From the NCBI GenBank assembly GCA_902766585.1, contig CACXDV010000198.1:1-9113 (forward strand): a stretch of 9,113 bases of DNA. Reading direction: 5' to 3'. Under the pieces are notes generated by a model, which saw only the letters and a list, made by a program, of their open reading frames with translations, searched no databases and was not told where the DNA came from. This document shows positions 1 to 5,955 of the stretch, piece after piece; within the stretch, counting starts at the first letter, position 1; every line of letters starts with the position of its first letter. Origin of the DNA: an uncultured Ruminococcus sp. Lineage in GTDB: Bacteria; Bacillota; Clostridia; Oscillospirales; Acutalibacteraceae. The translations under genes and the position numbers were made by a program.

Positions 1-1517
1 ATCTCTCCCTTGTGTACTGTAACATTTGCGGGAAGTACACCAAACTGCGCGGTCTTGTCATATGAGACCTCGGCTTCGCCTGCGCCGATCTGTTCCCATA
101 CCTTCGGCATGGTTGACGGCATGAATGCGGAAAGAAGAGTTGATACTATTCTGATCGTATCGAGAAGGTTATAGAGCACTGTTGCAAGACGTATTTTCTT
201 GGTTTCGTCCTTTGCAAGTACCCAGGGGGTAGTTTCGTCTATATACTTGTTAGCGCGGGAAACGACCTTGAATATTTCAGCAAGGGCATTGTTGAGCTGT
301 GTCTTGTCAATAAAGTCATCAACCTTATCGGACAGAGATGTTGCCTCGGCAATAAGCTCATCATCAAATTCTCCGGCTTCTCTTTCCTCGGGAAGCGTAC
401 CGCCGAAATATTTTTCTACCATTGCAACGGTTCTTGATACAAGATTTCCAAGACCGTTTGCAAGGTCGGTATTGATACGGTTTATCATTATCTCATTTGA
501 GAAGGAGCTGTCAGAGCCGAGAGCCATTTCTCTGAGAATATGATATCTGATAGCGTCTGCACCGTAACGCTCACCAAGCATAAAGGGATCAATTACATTA
601 CCAAGTGATTTGCCCATTTTCTTTCCGTCAAAGGTTATCCAGCCGTGAACGGCAAGATGCTTCGGAAGCGGAAGATCAAGAGCCATGAGCATTGCAGGCC
701 AGATTATAGCATGGAAACGCATGATATCCTTTGCGACCATATGCACATCGGCAGGCCAGAAGGTATCATAATCATTATATTTACCGTTTTCATAGCCGAG
801 CGCGGTAATATAGTTTGAAAGAGCGTCTATCCATACATATACAACGTGCTTTTCGTCAAAGGTTACGGGAATACCCCACTTAAAGCTTGTTCTCGATACG
901 CACAGGTCGGCAAGACCGGGACGGATGAAGTTATTCACCAGTTCCACAGCCCTTGTTTTCGGGCGGAGATAATCTGTCTCTGTAAGAAGCTTTTCTATTC
1001 TGTCGGCAAAGGGTGACATCTTGAAGAAATATGCCTCCTCCTTCGCTTCGACAACAGGTCTTCCGCAGTCGGGACATTTGCCGTCAACAAGCTGACTGTC
1101 CGTCCAGAAGCTTTCACAGGGAGTACAGTATTTGCCCTTGTATTCGCCCTTGTAGATATAGCCTCTGTCATATAATTCCTTGAATATCTTCTGTACCGAT
1201 TCAACGTGATAATCGTCAGTCGTGCGGATATATCTGTCGTAGCTGATATTCATATAGCTCCAGAGCTTTTTGAATATCTCTACTATCCCGTCAACATATT
1301 CCTTCGGAGTCATGCCCTTCTCGGCTGCCTTCTGCTCTATCTTCTGTCCGTGCTCGTCTGTACCCGTGAGGAACATTACATTACAGCCCTGCATCCTTTT
1401 ATAGCGGGCAATAGAGTCACAGGCAGCAGTTGTGTAGCAGTGACCTATGTGCGGATTTCCCGAGGGATAATAAATTGGTGTGGTGATATAGAATTTCTCA
1501 CCGTTATGCTTTTGCAT
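1..1517 (-). CDS. metG: Methionyl-tRNA synthetase, 3' end cut by the window edge
   Basis: This cytoplasmic class I aminoacyl-tRNA synthetase charges tRNA-Met with methionine using ATP. The visible 505 codons start at ATG 1517, preceded by AGGAGG with a 7-nt gap. The Rossmann catalytic core carries the HIGH motif at residues 23-26 (PHIGH). A zinc knuckle follows, with two CxxC pairs at C131/C134 and C148/C151. The KMSKS loop appears as KMGKS at residues 300-304, a Ser-to-Gly variant. The stretch YCTPCESF is the style of Bacillus/Clostridium MetRS. The frame is open at base 1. Family members of this type run to about 640-660 residues and end in an OB-fold tRNA-binding domain, so roughly the last 140 residues lie outside the window. 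The gene has its own promoter and a short leader, so T-box control is not indicated. Identity is secure; the C-terminal architecture cannot be seen. Confidence 0.97.
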   Translation of the reverse strand, partial: MQKHNGEKFYITTPIYYPSGNPHIGHCYTTAACDSIARYKRMQGCNVMFLTGTDEHGQKIEQKAAEKGMTPKEYVDGIVEIFKKLWSYMNISYDRYIRTTDDYHVESVQKIFKELYDRGYIYKGEYKGKYCTPCESFWTDSQLVDGKCPDCGRPVVEAKEEAYFFKMSPFADRIEKLLTETDYLRPKTRAVELVNNFIRPGLADLCVSRTSFKWGIPVTFDEKHVVYVWIDALSNYITALGYENGKYNDYDTFWPADVHMVAKDIMRFHAIIWPAMLMALDLPLPKHLAVHGWITFDGKKMGKSLGNVIDPFMLGERYGADAIRYHILREMALGSDSSFSNEIMINRINTDLANGLGNLVSRTVAMVEKYFGGTLPEEREAGEFDDELIAEATSLSDKVDDFIDKTQLNNALAEIFKVVSRANKYIDETTPWVLAKDETKKIRLATVLYNLLDTIRIVSTLLSAFMPSTMPKVWEQIGAGEAEVSYDKTAQFGVLPANVTVHKGE

Positions 1518-1548
1518 ATCTTGTCCTCCTTTTTTCTGTAATATTACT

Positions 1549-1576
1549 ATTATATCATCTTTTTCGGATATTTCAA
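1549..1576 (-). promoter_or_regulatory. Probable sigma-A promoter of metG
   Basis: On the minus strand TTGAAA (1571-1576) and TATAAT (1549-1554) are separated by 16 bp. This is 5/6 and 6/6 to the housekeeping consensus. The predicted transcription start near 1542 gives a leader of about 25 nt, just enough for the AGGAGG site at 1525-1530. The leader is too short for a T-box or other riboswitch. Confidence 0.7.
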
Positions 1577-1607
1577 TACGCTTTGAATATATTACCATTC
1601 GTATAAC

Positions 1608-1707
1608 TATACAATCTGTATTATAAATATATCTTTTGTATATTTATACAATTTGTATTTATACAAATTGTATTGCTATACAATAAGTATAATATACAGT
1701 TTGTAAA
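1608..1707. repeat. Array of TACA-N3-TGTA palindromes between divergent promoters
   Basis: Five 15-bp units resembling TATACAATTTGTATT start at 1608, 1645, 1660, 1677 and 1693. A weaker sixth copy is at 1628-1642. Four contain a perfect TACA-N3-TGTA core (1610-1620, 1647-1657, 1662-1672, 1695-1705); the one at 1679-1689 has one arm changed (AGTA). Core centres lie about 15-20 bp apart. The units at 1646-1658 and 1661-1673 are exact reverse complements of each other, 2 bp apart, so the pair could extrude as a cruciform. The array sits upstream of both the metG and malic enzyme promoters. It resembles an operator cluster but could be an AT-rich tandem expansion; no cognate regulator is identified. 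Confidence 0.65.
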
Positions 1708-1767
1708 TAAATACTATCAGTATATTTATTCTGAAAAAAGACAGTAGATTGTAGCCGGTGAATGTTG

Positions 1768-1773
1768 TATAAT
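1768..1773 (+). promoter_or_regulatory. Probable -10 element for the malic enzyme / PARG operon
   Basis: A perfect TATAAT sits 57 bp upstream of the malic enzyme ATG. No good -35 hexamer exists at 16-18 bp upstream (TAGATT and neighbours are poor matches). This would fit a promoter that needs an activator, and the palindrome array begins about 60 bp further upstream. The predicted start near 1780 gives a leader of about 50 nt containing only a weak 4-bp hairpin (CGTG...CACG at 1790-1803). Confidence 0.5.
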
Positions 1774-1830
1774 GGTTAGGTAGGAAAGCCGTGTCTTTTC
1801 ACGAATCAAAAATTGAAAGGAAAGAAGAAA

Positions 1831-3003
1831 ATGGATATCAGGCAAAAATCTCTTGAAAAGCATTATGAATGGAACGGAAAAATCGAGGTGATCTCCCGCG
1901 CACCCATAACCAATTCCGAGGAGCTTTCGCTTGCATATACTCCGGGCGTAGCGGAGCCATGTCTTGAAATACAGAAGGACTATGACAAATCCTTTAAGCT
2001 TACAAGAAGAAATAACCTTGTTGCAGTGATCACCGACGGAACAGCAGTGCTCGGTCTCGGAGATATCGGTCCGGAGGCAGGTATGCCCGTTATGGAGGGC
2101 AAATGCGCTCTGTTCAAGGAATTCGGCGATGTGGACGCATTCCCTCTTTGTATACGTTCAAAGGATGTTGATGAGATAGTCCGCACGATATATCTTATCT
2201 CAGGCAGCTTCGGCGGTATAAACCTTGAGGATATTGCTGCTCCGAGATGCTTTGAGATAGAAAAGAGACTTAAGGAGATATGTGATATTCCTGTTTTCCA
2301 TGACGATCAGCACGGAACGGCTGTTGTTGTTGCCGCAGCTCTTGTAAATGCCCTCAAGGTCGTAAAGAAGGATATATCATCAATCAAGGCAGTTGTAAAC
2401 GGCGCAGGCTCGGCAGGTATCGCTATTGCAAAGCTTATAATGAAAATGGGCGTAAAGGATCTTACCCTTTGTGACAGCGTAGGTATTATATGTGAGGGTG
2501 ATGAACGTCTTAACAGCGCAAAGGCTGAAATGGCAAAGATAACAAACCTTTCTCATCAGACAGGTACTCTTGCAGACGCTATGAAGGGCGCAGACCTGTT
2601 CATCGGTGTTTCCGCGCCGAATATCGTAAGCGAGGAAATGGTAAGATCAATGAATAAGGATGCCATAGTATTTGCTATGTCAAACCCCACACCTGAAATC
2701 ATGCCCGACCTTGCAAAGGCAGCAGGCGCAAGAGTTATCGGCACAGGCAGATCGGATTTCCCGAACCAGATAAACAATGTGCTTTGCTTCCCCGGTATTT
2801 TCAGAGGCGCTCTTGATTGCAGGGCTAAGGAAATAAATGACGAAATGAAGATCGCCGCAGCATATGCAATTGCATCTATCGTAAGTGAGGAGGAGCTTAA
2901 GGAAGATTATATAATTCCCTTTGCCTTTGATAAGAGGATAGGACAGACTGTTGCACAGTCAGTTATGGATGCTGCAAGAAAATCAGGTGCGGCAAGGAAC
3001 TGA
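1831..3003 (+). CDS. NAD(P)-dependent malic enzyme, short bacterial form
   Basis: Malic enzyme oxidatively decarboxylates L-malate to pyruvate and CO2 with reduction of NAD(P)+, linking the C4 acid pool to pyruvate in the cytoplasm. The protein is 390 residues, the length of the short bacterial form (Bacillus YtsJ type) without a phosphotransacetylase domain. The N-terminal malic domain shows the catalytic Tyr36 in AYTPGVAEP, Lys91 in MEGK, metal ligands Glu133/Asp134 in LEDIAAPRC, and Asp158/Asp159 in FHDDQHGTA. The NAD-binding Rossmann loop is GAGSAG at 191-196, followed by SNPTPE and GTGRSDFPNQINN. I chose the ATG at 1831 because GAAAGGAAAG ends about 10 nt upstream; an in-frame TTG at 1813 would overlap that site. 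The PARG gene follows 13 bp downstream. Cofactor preference (NAD or NADP) cannot be read reliably, so no specific symbol is given. Confidence 0.95.
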   Translation: MDIRQKSLEKHYEWNGKIEVISRAPITNSEELSLAYTPGVAEPCLEIQKDYDKSFKLTRRNNLVAVITDGTAVLGLGDIGPEAGMPVMEGKCALFKEFGDVDAFPLCIRSKDVDEIVRTIYLISGSFGGINLEDIAAPRCFEIEKRLKEICDIPVFHDDQHGTAVVVAAALVNALKVVKKDISSIKAVVNGAGSAGIAIAKLIMKMGVKDLTLCDSVGIICEGDERLNSAKAEMAKITNLSHQTGTLADAMKGADLFIGVSAPNIVSEEMVRSMNKDAIVFAMSNPTPEIMPDLAKAAGARVIGTGRSDFPNQINNVLCFPGIFRGALDCRAKEINDEMKIAAAYAIASIVSEEELKEDYIIPFAFDKRIGQTVAQSVMDAARKSGAARN

Positions 3004-3016
3004 GGAGGCACATCAG

Positions 3017-3841
3017 ATGTTTGATCTTATTTCTGTTTTCAATGATACGAGCAAGCACTGCTGTTCCGATCCTGTTCTTATGAGGTCGATAGAGATTACA
3101 AAGAAAGGGCAGTTCATTACAGAAAGCAGTTCAGACCTTCCCGAACCGCCCTCGGAACACCGATTTAAAAACAAGGCTGATATCATCATTTCACCGAAGC
3201 GAACATTTCAGGCTGCACAGGCGCATAAGGGAAAAAAGACCTGTGTACTGAATTTTGCAAATTCCACTCATCCGGGCGGAGGCGTAAGAAACGGCGCAAG
3301 AGCTCAGGAGGAATGTCTATGCAGATGCAGCACGCTTTATTTCGCATTGACAGATGATATGCCGATCGAAAAATTCTATCACAAGCACCGTAATATGATG
3401 AACCGCAGACAAATGGATTCTACATACAATGATGACTGCATTTATTCGCCGGATATAACTGTTTTCAAAACGGACACTCCTTCGCCTCAGTTTATTGAAA
3501 ATGAAGCTGAGAGATATAATGTTGATGTTATCACCTGTGCCGCGCCGAATCTTCATCCCTTTTACGGCAGCGCAAATATCGGCATGGACAGGCTTTCTGA
3601 GATACACAAGATCAGAGCAAGGCATATTCTCGATACTGCAAGGTCACAGAAGACAGATGTAATGATTCTCGGCGCATTCGGCTGCGGAGCCTTTAAAAAT
3701 CCTCCGGAGGTCGTTGCCGAGGCATATAATGAAGTTATCCGTGATTATCTTTATGATTTTGAAACGATAGAATTTGCGATAGTTTGCCCGGACGGAAAGC
3801 CGTCATGGAACTATGAGGTATTCAGCAAAACAATAAAATAA
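3017..3841 (+). CDS. Bacterial-type poly(ADP-ribose) glycohydrolase (TIGR02452/DUF2263 macrodomain)
   Basis: Members of this family hydrolyse ribose-ribose bonds in poly(ADP-ribose), releasing ADP-ribose. The 274-residue protein carries the family signature GGG-X7-QEE: GGG at residues 87-89 and QEE at 97-99, where the second Glu is the expected catalytic acid. Upstream, VLNFANSTHPGGG is the typical macrodomain strand-loop. Later, VITCAAPNLHP and LGAFGCGAFKNPPEVVAEAY are the conserved ligand-binding segments. The start at ATG 3017 is set by GAGGAGG at 3002-3008, which overlaps the malic enzyme stop; the frame stays open upstream to 2951 but lacks a better start. The short gap implies cotranscription with malic enzyme. 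No ADP-ribosyltransferase is visible in the window, so the substrate is unknown: host-derived PAR, self-modified protein or DNA, or a defence-related signal. The family call is strong; the physiological role is not known. Confidence 0.9.
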   Translation: MFDLISVFNDTSKHCCSDPVLMRSIEITKKGQFITESSSDLPEPPSEHRFKNKADIIISPKRTFQAAQAHKGKKTCVLNFANSTHPGGGVRNGARAQEECLCRCSTLYFALTDDMPIEKFYHKHRNMMNRRQMDSTYNDDCIYSPDITVFKTDTPSPQFIENEAERYNVDVITCAAPNLHPFYGSANIGMDRLSEIHKIRARHILDTARSQKTDVMILGAFGCGAFKNPPEVVAEAYNEVIRDYLYDFETIEFAIVCPDGKPSWNYEVFSKTIK

Positions 3842-3844
3842 CAT

Positions 3845-3878
3845 AAAAAATCAGGAGTCATAACGGCTCCTGTTTTTT
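3845..3878. terminator. Bidirectional rho-independent terminator between the PARG gene and tcdA
   Basis: A 6-bp stem CAGGAG (3852-3857) / CTCCTG (3867-3872) with a 9-nt loop is flanked by six A on the left and six T on the right. It can therefore terminate the plus-strand malic enzyme/PARG transcript and, read on the minus strand, the convergent tcdA transcript. Confidence 0.85.
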
Positions 3879-3892
3879 GCTGTAATAAGTGT

Positions 3893-3942
3893 GCTGTAGA
3901 AGTGAATAGACCAAAGAAGCTTAAGCAATTCATTGTACATTG
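3893..3942 (-). repeat. Degraded half copy of the intergenic foldback repeat at the tcdA 3' end
   Basis: The reverse complement of 3921-3942 is identical over 22 nt to 4748-4769. Both begin CAATGTACAATG and end GCTTAA. Beyond it, 3893-3920 aligns more loosely with 4770-4803 (for example GGTCTATTCACTT against TGTCATTTTACTT, with a 4-nt gap). The piece overlaps the last codons of tcdA and provides its TGA stop. Confidence 0.7.
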
Positions 3943-4646
3943 GAAATGAGGTCGCGGATAACCTCTCCGGCGAGGATAAGACCGGCAGCGGACGGAACAA
4001 ATGCTATGCTTGCGGGGACGATTTTGCCGGAATCGGGATCGGTAAGAGTCTTTTTTGGTGTGAGTGGTTCTTCCTTGGAATAAACTACCTTGAGTTTTTT
4101 TATGTTTCTTTTTTTTAGTTCTCTTCTCATTACCCTTGCAAGAGGGCAGACTGAGGTCTTATAGATATCTGCGATCTCAAACATTTCGGGGTGGATCTTG
4201 TTGCCCGCGCCCATAGATGAAATTATCGGGACGTTGTGTTTATCAGCCTGAACAACAAGCTCTATTTTTGCGCTTACAGTATCAACGGCATCAACAATAT
4301 AATCGTAAACTGAAAAATCAAAAATATCCGCTGTCTCAGGTGTATAAAAAATATCATATCTGTTTATTGTGACATCAGGATTTATCAGTTTTGCGCGTTC
4401 GGCAGCAGCCTGTGTTTTTGACATTCCTACCGTGTTGTCCGCTGCGATTATCTGGCGGTTGATATTGCTCAGAGAAACCGTGTCCTTGTCTATAACGTCA
4501 ATTGTGCCGACACCGCTTCTTACAAGCGCTTCTATAACATATCCGCCGACACCGCCCGCGCCGAATACTGCAATATGTGAACGGCGCAGCTTCTGCATAG
4601 CTTCACTCCCTATGAGAAGTTCCGTTCTGATAAATCTTTCATCCAT
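3930..4646 (-). CDS. tcdA: tRNA threonylcarbamoyladenosine dehydratase (ThiF/MoeB/E1-like family)
   Basis: TcdA (CsdL/YgdL) uses ATP to dehydrate t6A37 in ANN-decoding tRNAs to cyclic t6A, refining decoding. The protein has 238 residues. It has the E1-like nucleotide fold: GAGGVGG at 29-35, acidic strand end DVIDKD at 50-55, and NRQ at 63-65, where the Arg contacts the ATP phosphates. The family-specific stretch SMGAGNK (144-150) followed by KTSVCPLARVMRRELKKR (163-180) separates it from ThiF and MoeB, which carry CxxC zinc pairs that are absent here. ATG 4646 is preceded by GGAGG with a 7-nt gap, and an extended -10 promoter lies just upstream. The final residues (SNVQ) and the stop are encoded by a repeat fragment, so the C-terminus may have been altered by that sequence. 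It converges on the PARG gene at a shared terminator. Confidence 0.92.
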   Translation of the reverse strand: MDERFIRTELLIGSEAMQKLRRSHIAVFGAGGVGGYVIEALVRSGVGTIDVIDKDTVSLSNINRQIIAADNTVGMSKTQAAAERAKLINPDVTINRYDIFYTPETADIFDFSVYDYIVDAVDTVSAKIELVVQADKHNVPIISSMGAGNKIHPEMFEIADIYKTSVCPLARVMRRELKKRNIKKLKVVYSKEEPLTPKKTLTDPDSGKIVPASIAFVPSAAGLILAGEVIRDLISNVQ

Positions 4647-4675
4647 GGCTTTTCCTCCATTTTGTTTATGTTACA

Positions 4676-4704
4676 ATTATACCATAAATACTCTGTCTTT
4701 TAAA
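4676..4704 (-). promoter_or_regulatory. Probable promoter of tcdA (extended -10)
   Basis: On the minus strand TATAAT (4676-4681) is preceded by TGG, making a TGnTATAAT extended -10. A weak -35 TTTAAA (4699-4704) stands 17 bp upstream. It lies between the tcdA ribosome binding site and the repeat element, so tcdA probably has its own start rather than depending on readthrough from mrp. Confidence 0.6.
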
Positions 4705-4726
4705 TACTTAAAGCGGACCCAATTTT

Positions 4727-4761
4727 CAATGTACAATGTGCAATGTTCAATGTACAATGAA
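4727..4761 (+). repeat. Heptamer tandem repeat, five copies of CAATGTN
   Basis: Five consecutive 7-mers read CAATGTA, CAATGTG, CAATGTT, CAATGTA and CAATGAA. The opposite end of the surrounding element has about two such units in inverse orientation (4971-4988), so copy number differs between the two ends. A 7-bp period is typical of slippage-prone intergenic repeats. Confidence 0.8.
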
Positions 4762-4834
4762 TTGCTTAAACTGATTCATTTTGTCATTTTACTTATTCAG
4801 CGCATACCAATTATTCAAAATAAAGTATAAAAAT

Positions 4835-4871
4835 AGACTGTTGTACATCAAATTACATTGTACAACAGTCT
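4835..4871 (-). terminator. Hairpin terminator downstream of mrp, at the centre of the repeat element
   Basis: Perfect 13-bp arms AGACTGTTGTACA (4835-4847) and TGTACAACAGTCT (4859-4871) enclose an 11-nt loop. On the minus strand the stem is followed by ATTTTTATACTTTA, a workable T-rich tail for termination of mrp transcripts. The plus-strand tail (TTTATTATTTA) is also T-rich, so it may act both ways. Confidence 0.65.
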
Positions 4872-4995
4872 TTATTATTTATATACGCGGAATAGAAACA
4901 GATGTTCATAAAAAGTCGGACGTAACTCCCAACTCAAGTAAAATGACCGAATTAAATAGGATCACAATTTAATTGTACATTGCACATTTTGGGGG

Positions 4996-5853
4996 TTATT
5001 CTTTTTCGACAGAGCACTTTTCCTCGATTTTATCGGCAGCAGCCTTTGCGTCATCATTGATAACAGTCTCGATCTTTCCTTCATCACAAGCTCTTGCTTC
5101 ATCAGGATCTATCGGAAGGCGGGCAAGTATATCAAGTCCGTATTCCTTCGCAGTCTTATCAAGCTTGCTCTCTCCGAAGGGATAGTGCTTCTTTCCGCAG
5201 TCGGGACATACATAATAACTCATATTCTCAACTACGCCAAGTATCGGAATATTCATCATATTTGCCATTTTTACTGCCTTTTCAACGATCATTGAAACAA
5301 GCTCCTGAGGAGATGTTACGATAATAATTCCATCAAGCGGAAGCGTCTGGAATACCGTCAGCGGAACATCACCCGTTCCCGGAGGCATATCGACAAACAT
5401 ATAATCTGTCTCACCCCAAACAACATCTGTCCAGAACTGCTTTACAGTACCCGCAAGTATAGGTCCTCTCCATACAACAGGATCGGTGTCATGCTCAAGA
5501 AGAAGGTTCAGGGACATTACATTAATGCCGCCGTGAGTTTTTACGGGGAGTATGCCGTTATCACTGCCCATAGCCCTTTCATTCAGACCAAATGCCTTGG
5601 GTATTGACGGTCCTGTGATATCAGCGTCAAGAATAGCGGTATTATAACCCTTGCGGCTGAACATTACAGCCATAAGAGAGGTCACAAGTGATTTTCCTAC
5701 TCCACCCTTTCCGCTTACAACACCGATAACTCTTTTTACTGTGCTGCTTGCGTTTACAGGCTCATGCATATCCTTTTTCTTTCCAGTATCCCTTGACGAA
5801 CAGCTTGCGCCGCACGTTTCACAGTTATGTGTACATTCTTCCATTTCTGCCAT
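4996..5853 (-). CDS. mrp: Mrp/ApbC/NBP35-family P-loop ATPase, iron-sulfur cluster carrier
   Basis: Mrp-family proteins bind a labile [4Fe-4S] cluster at a dimer interface and pass it to apo-enzymes; ATP hydrolysis is needed. The 285-residue protein has the deviant Walker A motif GKGGVGKS at 48-55, ADITGPSIPK at 77-86, the Walker B-like strand FVDMPPGTGD at 153-162, and the cluster-ligating CPDC at C216/C219 followed by KKHYPFG. A cysteine cluster at the extreme N-terminus (C7, C11, C14, C18) is reminiscent of the extra N-terminal cluster of eukaryotic NBP35 but with different spacing. The DUF59 domain found at the N-terminus of many bacterial Mrp proteins is absent. ATG 5853 has AAGGAG about 10 nt upstream. 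It is probably the last gene of the prmA operon, or has its own promoter near the palindrome at 5893-5910, and ends at the hairpin in the repeat element. Confidence 0.93.
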   Translation of the reverse strand: MAEMEECTHNCETCGASCSSRDTGKKKDMHEPVNASSTVKRVIGVVSGKGGVGKSLVTSLMAVMFSRKGYNTAILDADITGPSIPKAFGLNERAMGSDNGILPVKTHGGINVMSLNLLLEHDTDPVVWRGPILAGTVKQFWTDVVWGETDYMFVDMPPGTGDVPLTVFQTLPLDGIIIVTSPQELVSMIVEKAVKMANMMNIPILGVVENMSYYVCPDCGKKHYPFGESKLDKTAKEYGLDILARLPIDPDEARACDEGKIETVINDDAKAAADKIEEKCSVEKE

Positions 5854-5892
5854 TGAAAAATCTCTCCTTAAAATTTTTATTCTTTTTATTTA

Positions 5893-5910
5893 ACCGGCTA
5901 TTTAGCCGGT
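5893..5910. promoter_or_regulatory. 18-bp palindrome in the mrp leader, possible operator or RNA hairpin
   Basis: ACCGGCTATTTAGCCGGT has perfect 8-bp arms around a 2-bp centre, GC-rich in otherwise AT-rich spacer. No uninterrupted T run follows on either strand, so it is a poor terminator. On the minus strand a possible -35 TTGAGA (5923-5928) lies 17 bp from CTAAAT (5900-5905), which would put the palindrome over a weak -10 as an operator would be. The mrp ribosome binding site is about 24 bp downstream. Confidence 0.4.
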
Positions 5911-5955
5911 CAGTTACAGTTATCTCAAAATGATTATGGTGCAGTTACAAAGTGT

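Larger units (their letters stand above)
4718..4995. mobile_element. MITE-like foldback repeat element, no coding capacity
   Basis: This intergenic block is a large imperfect inverted repeat. The ends are CCCAA plus CAATGTACAAT (4727-4737) against the reverse complement at 4972-4982, with CCC at 4718-4720 facing GGGGG at 4991-4995. Further in, GTCATTTTACTT at 4783-4794 is repeated exactly in inverse at 4936-4947. ATTCAGCGCATA (4795-4806) faces an inverse near-match at about 4882-4893. The centre is a perfect 13-bp hairpin. No believable gene lies inside: the short frames lack ribosome binding sites. The right end stops just before the mrp stop codon. Boundaries are approximate and no clear target duplication is visible. 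It could instead be a structured 3' UTR rather than a transposed element. Confidence 0.55.

Noticed and set aside
199..1541. Plus- and alternate-frame open frames across metG
   Set aside because: The metG minus-strand frame carries all family motifs continuously, so these are shadows.
1518..1548. T-box or other riboswitch upstream of metG
   Set aside because: The promoter lies only about 30 bp from the ATG, leaving a leader of about 25 nt, with no T-box bulge sequence or antiterminator.
1608..1707. CRISPR array
   Set aside because: Units are short (15 bp), nearly contiguous palindromes without unique spacers of 30 bp or more, and no cas genes are present.
1781..1812. Structured RNA in the malic enzyme leader
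   Set aside because: Only a 4-bp CGTG/CACG stem is visible, too weak and short to call a riboswitch or small RNA.
1813..1830. TTG start for malic enzyme adding six residues (MKGKKK)
   Set aside because: It overlaps the ribosome binding site; ATG 1831 gives the family-typical N-terminus with normal spacing.
2951..3016. Longer N-terminus of the PARG protein overlapping malic enzyme
   Set aside because: The extra residues are out-of-frame malic enzyme sequence, and GAGGAGG is ideally placed for the ATG at 3017.
4781..5185. Small plus-strand frames inside the repeat element and antisense to mrp
   Set aside because: They have no ribosome binding site and no recognisable composition; one covers the hairpin terminator and the other is the shadow of mrp.
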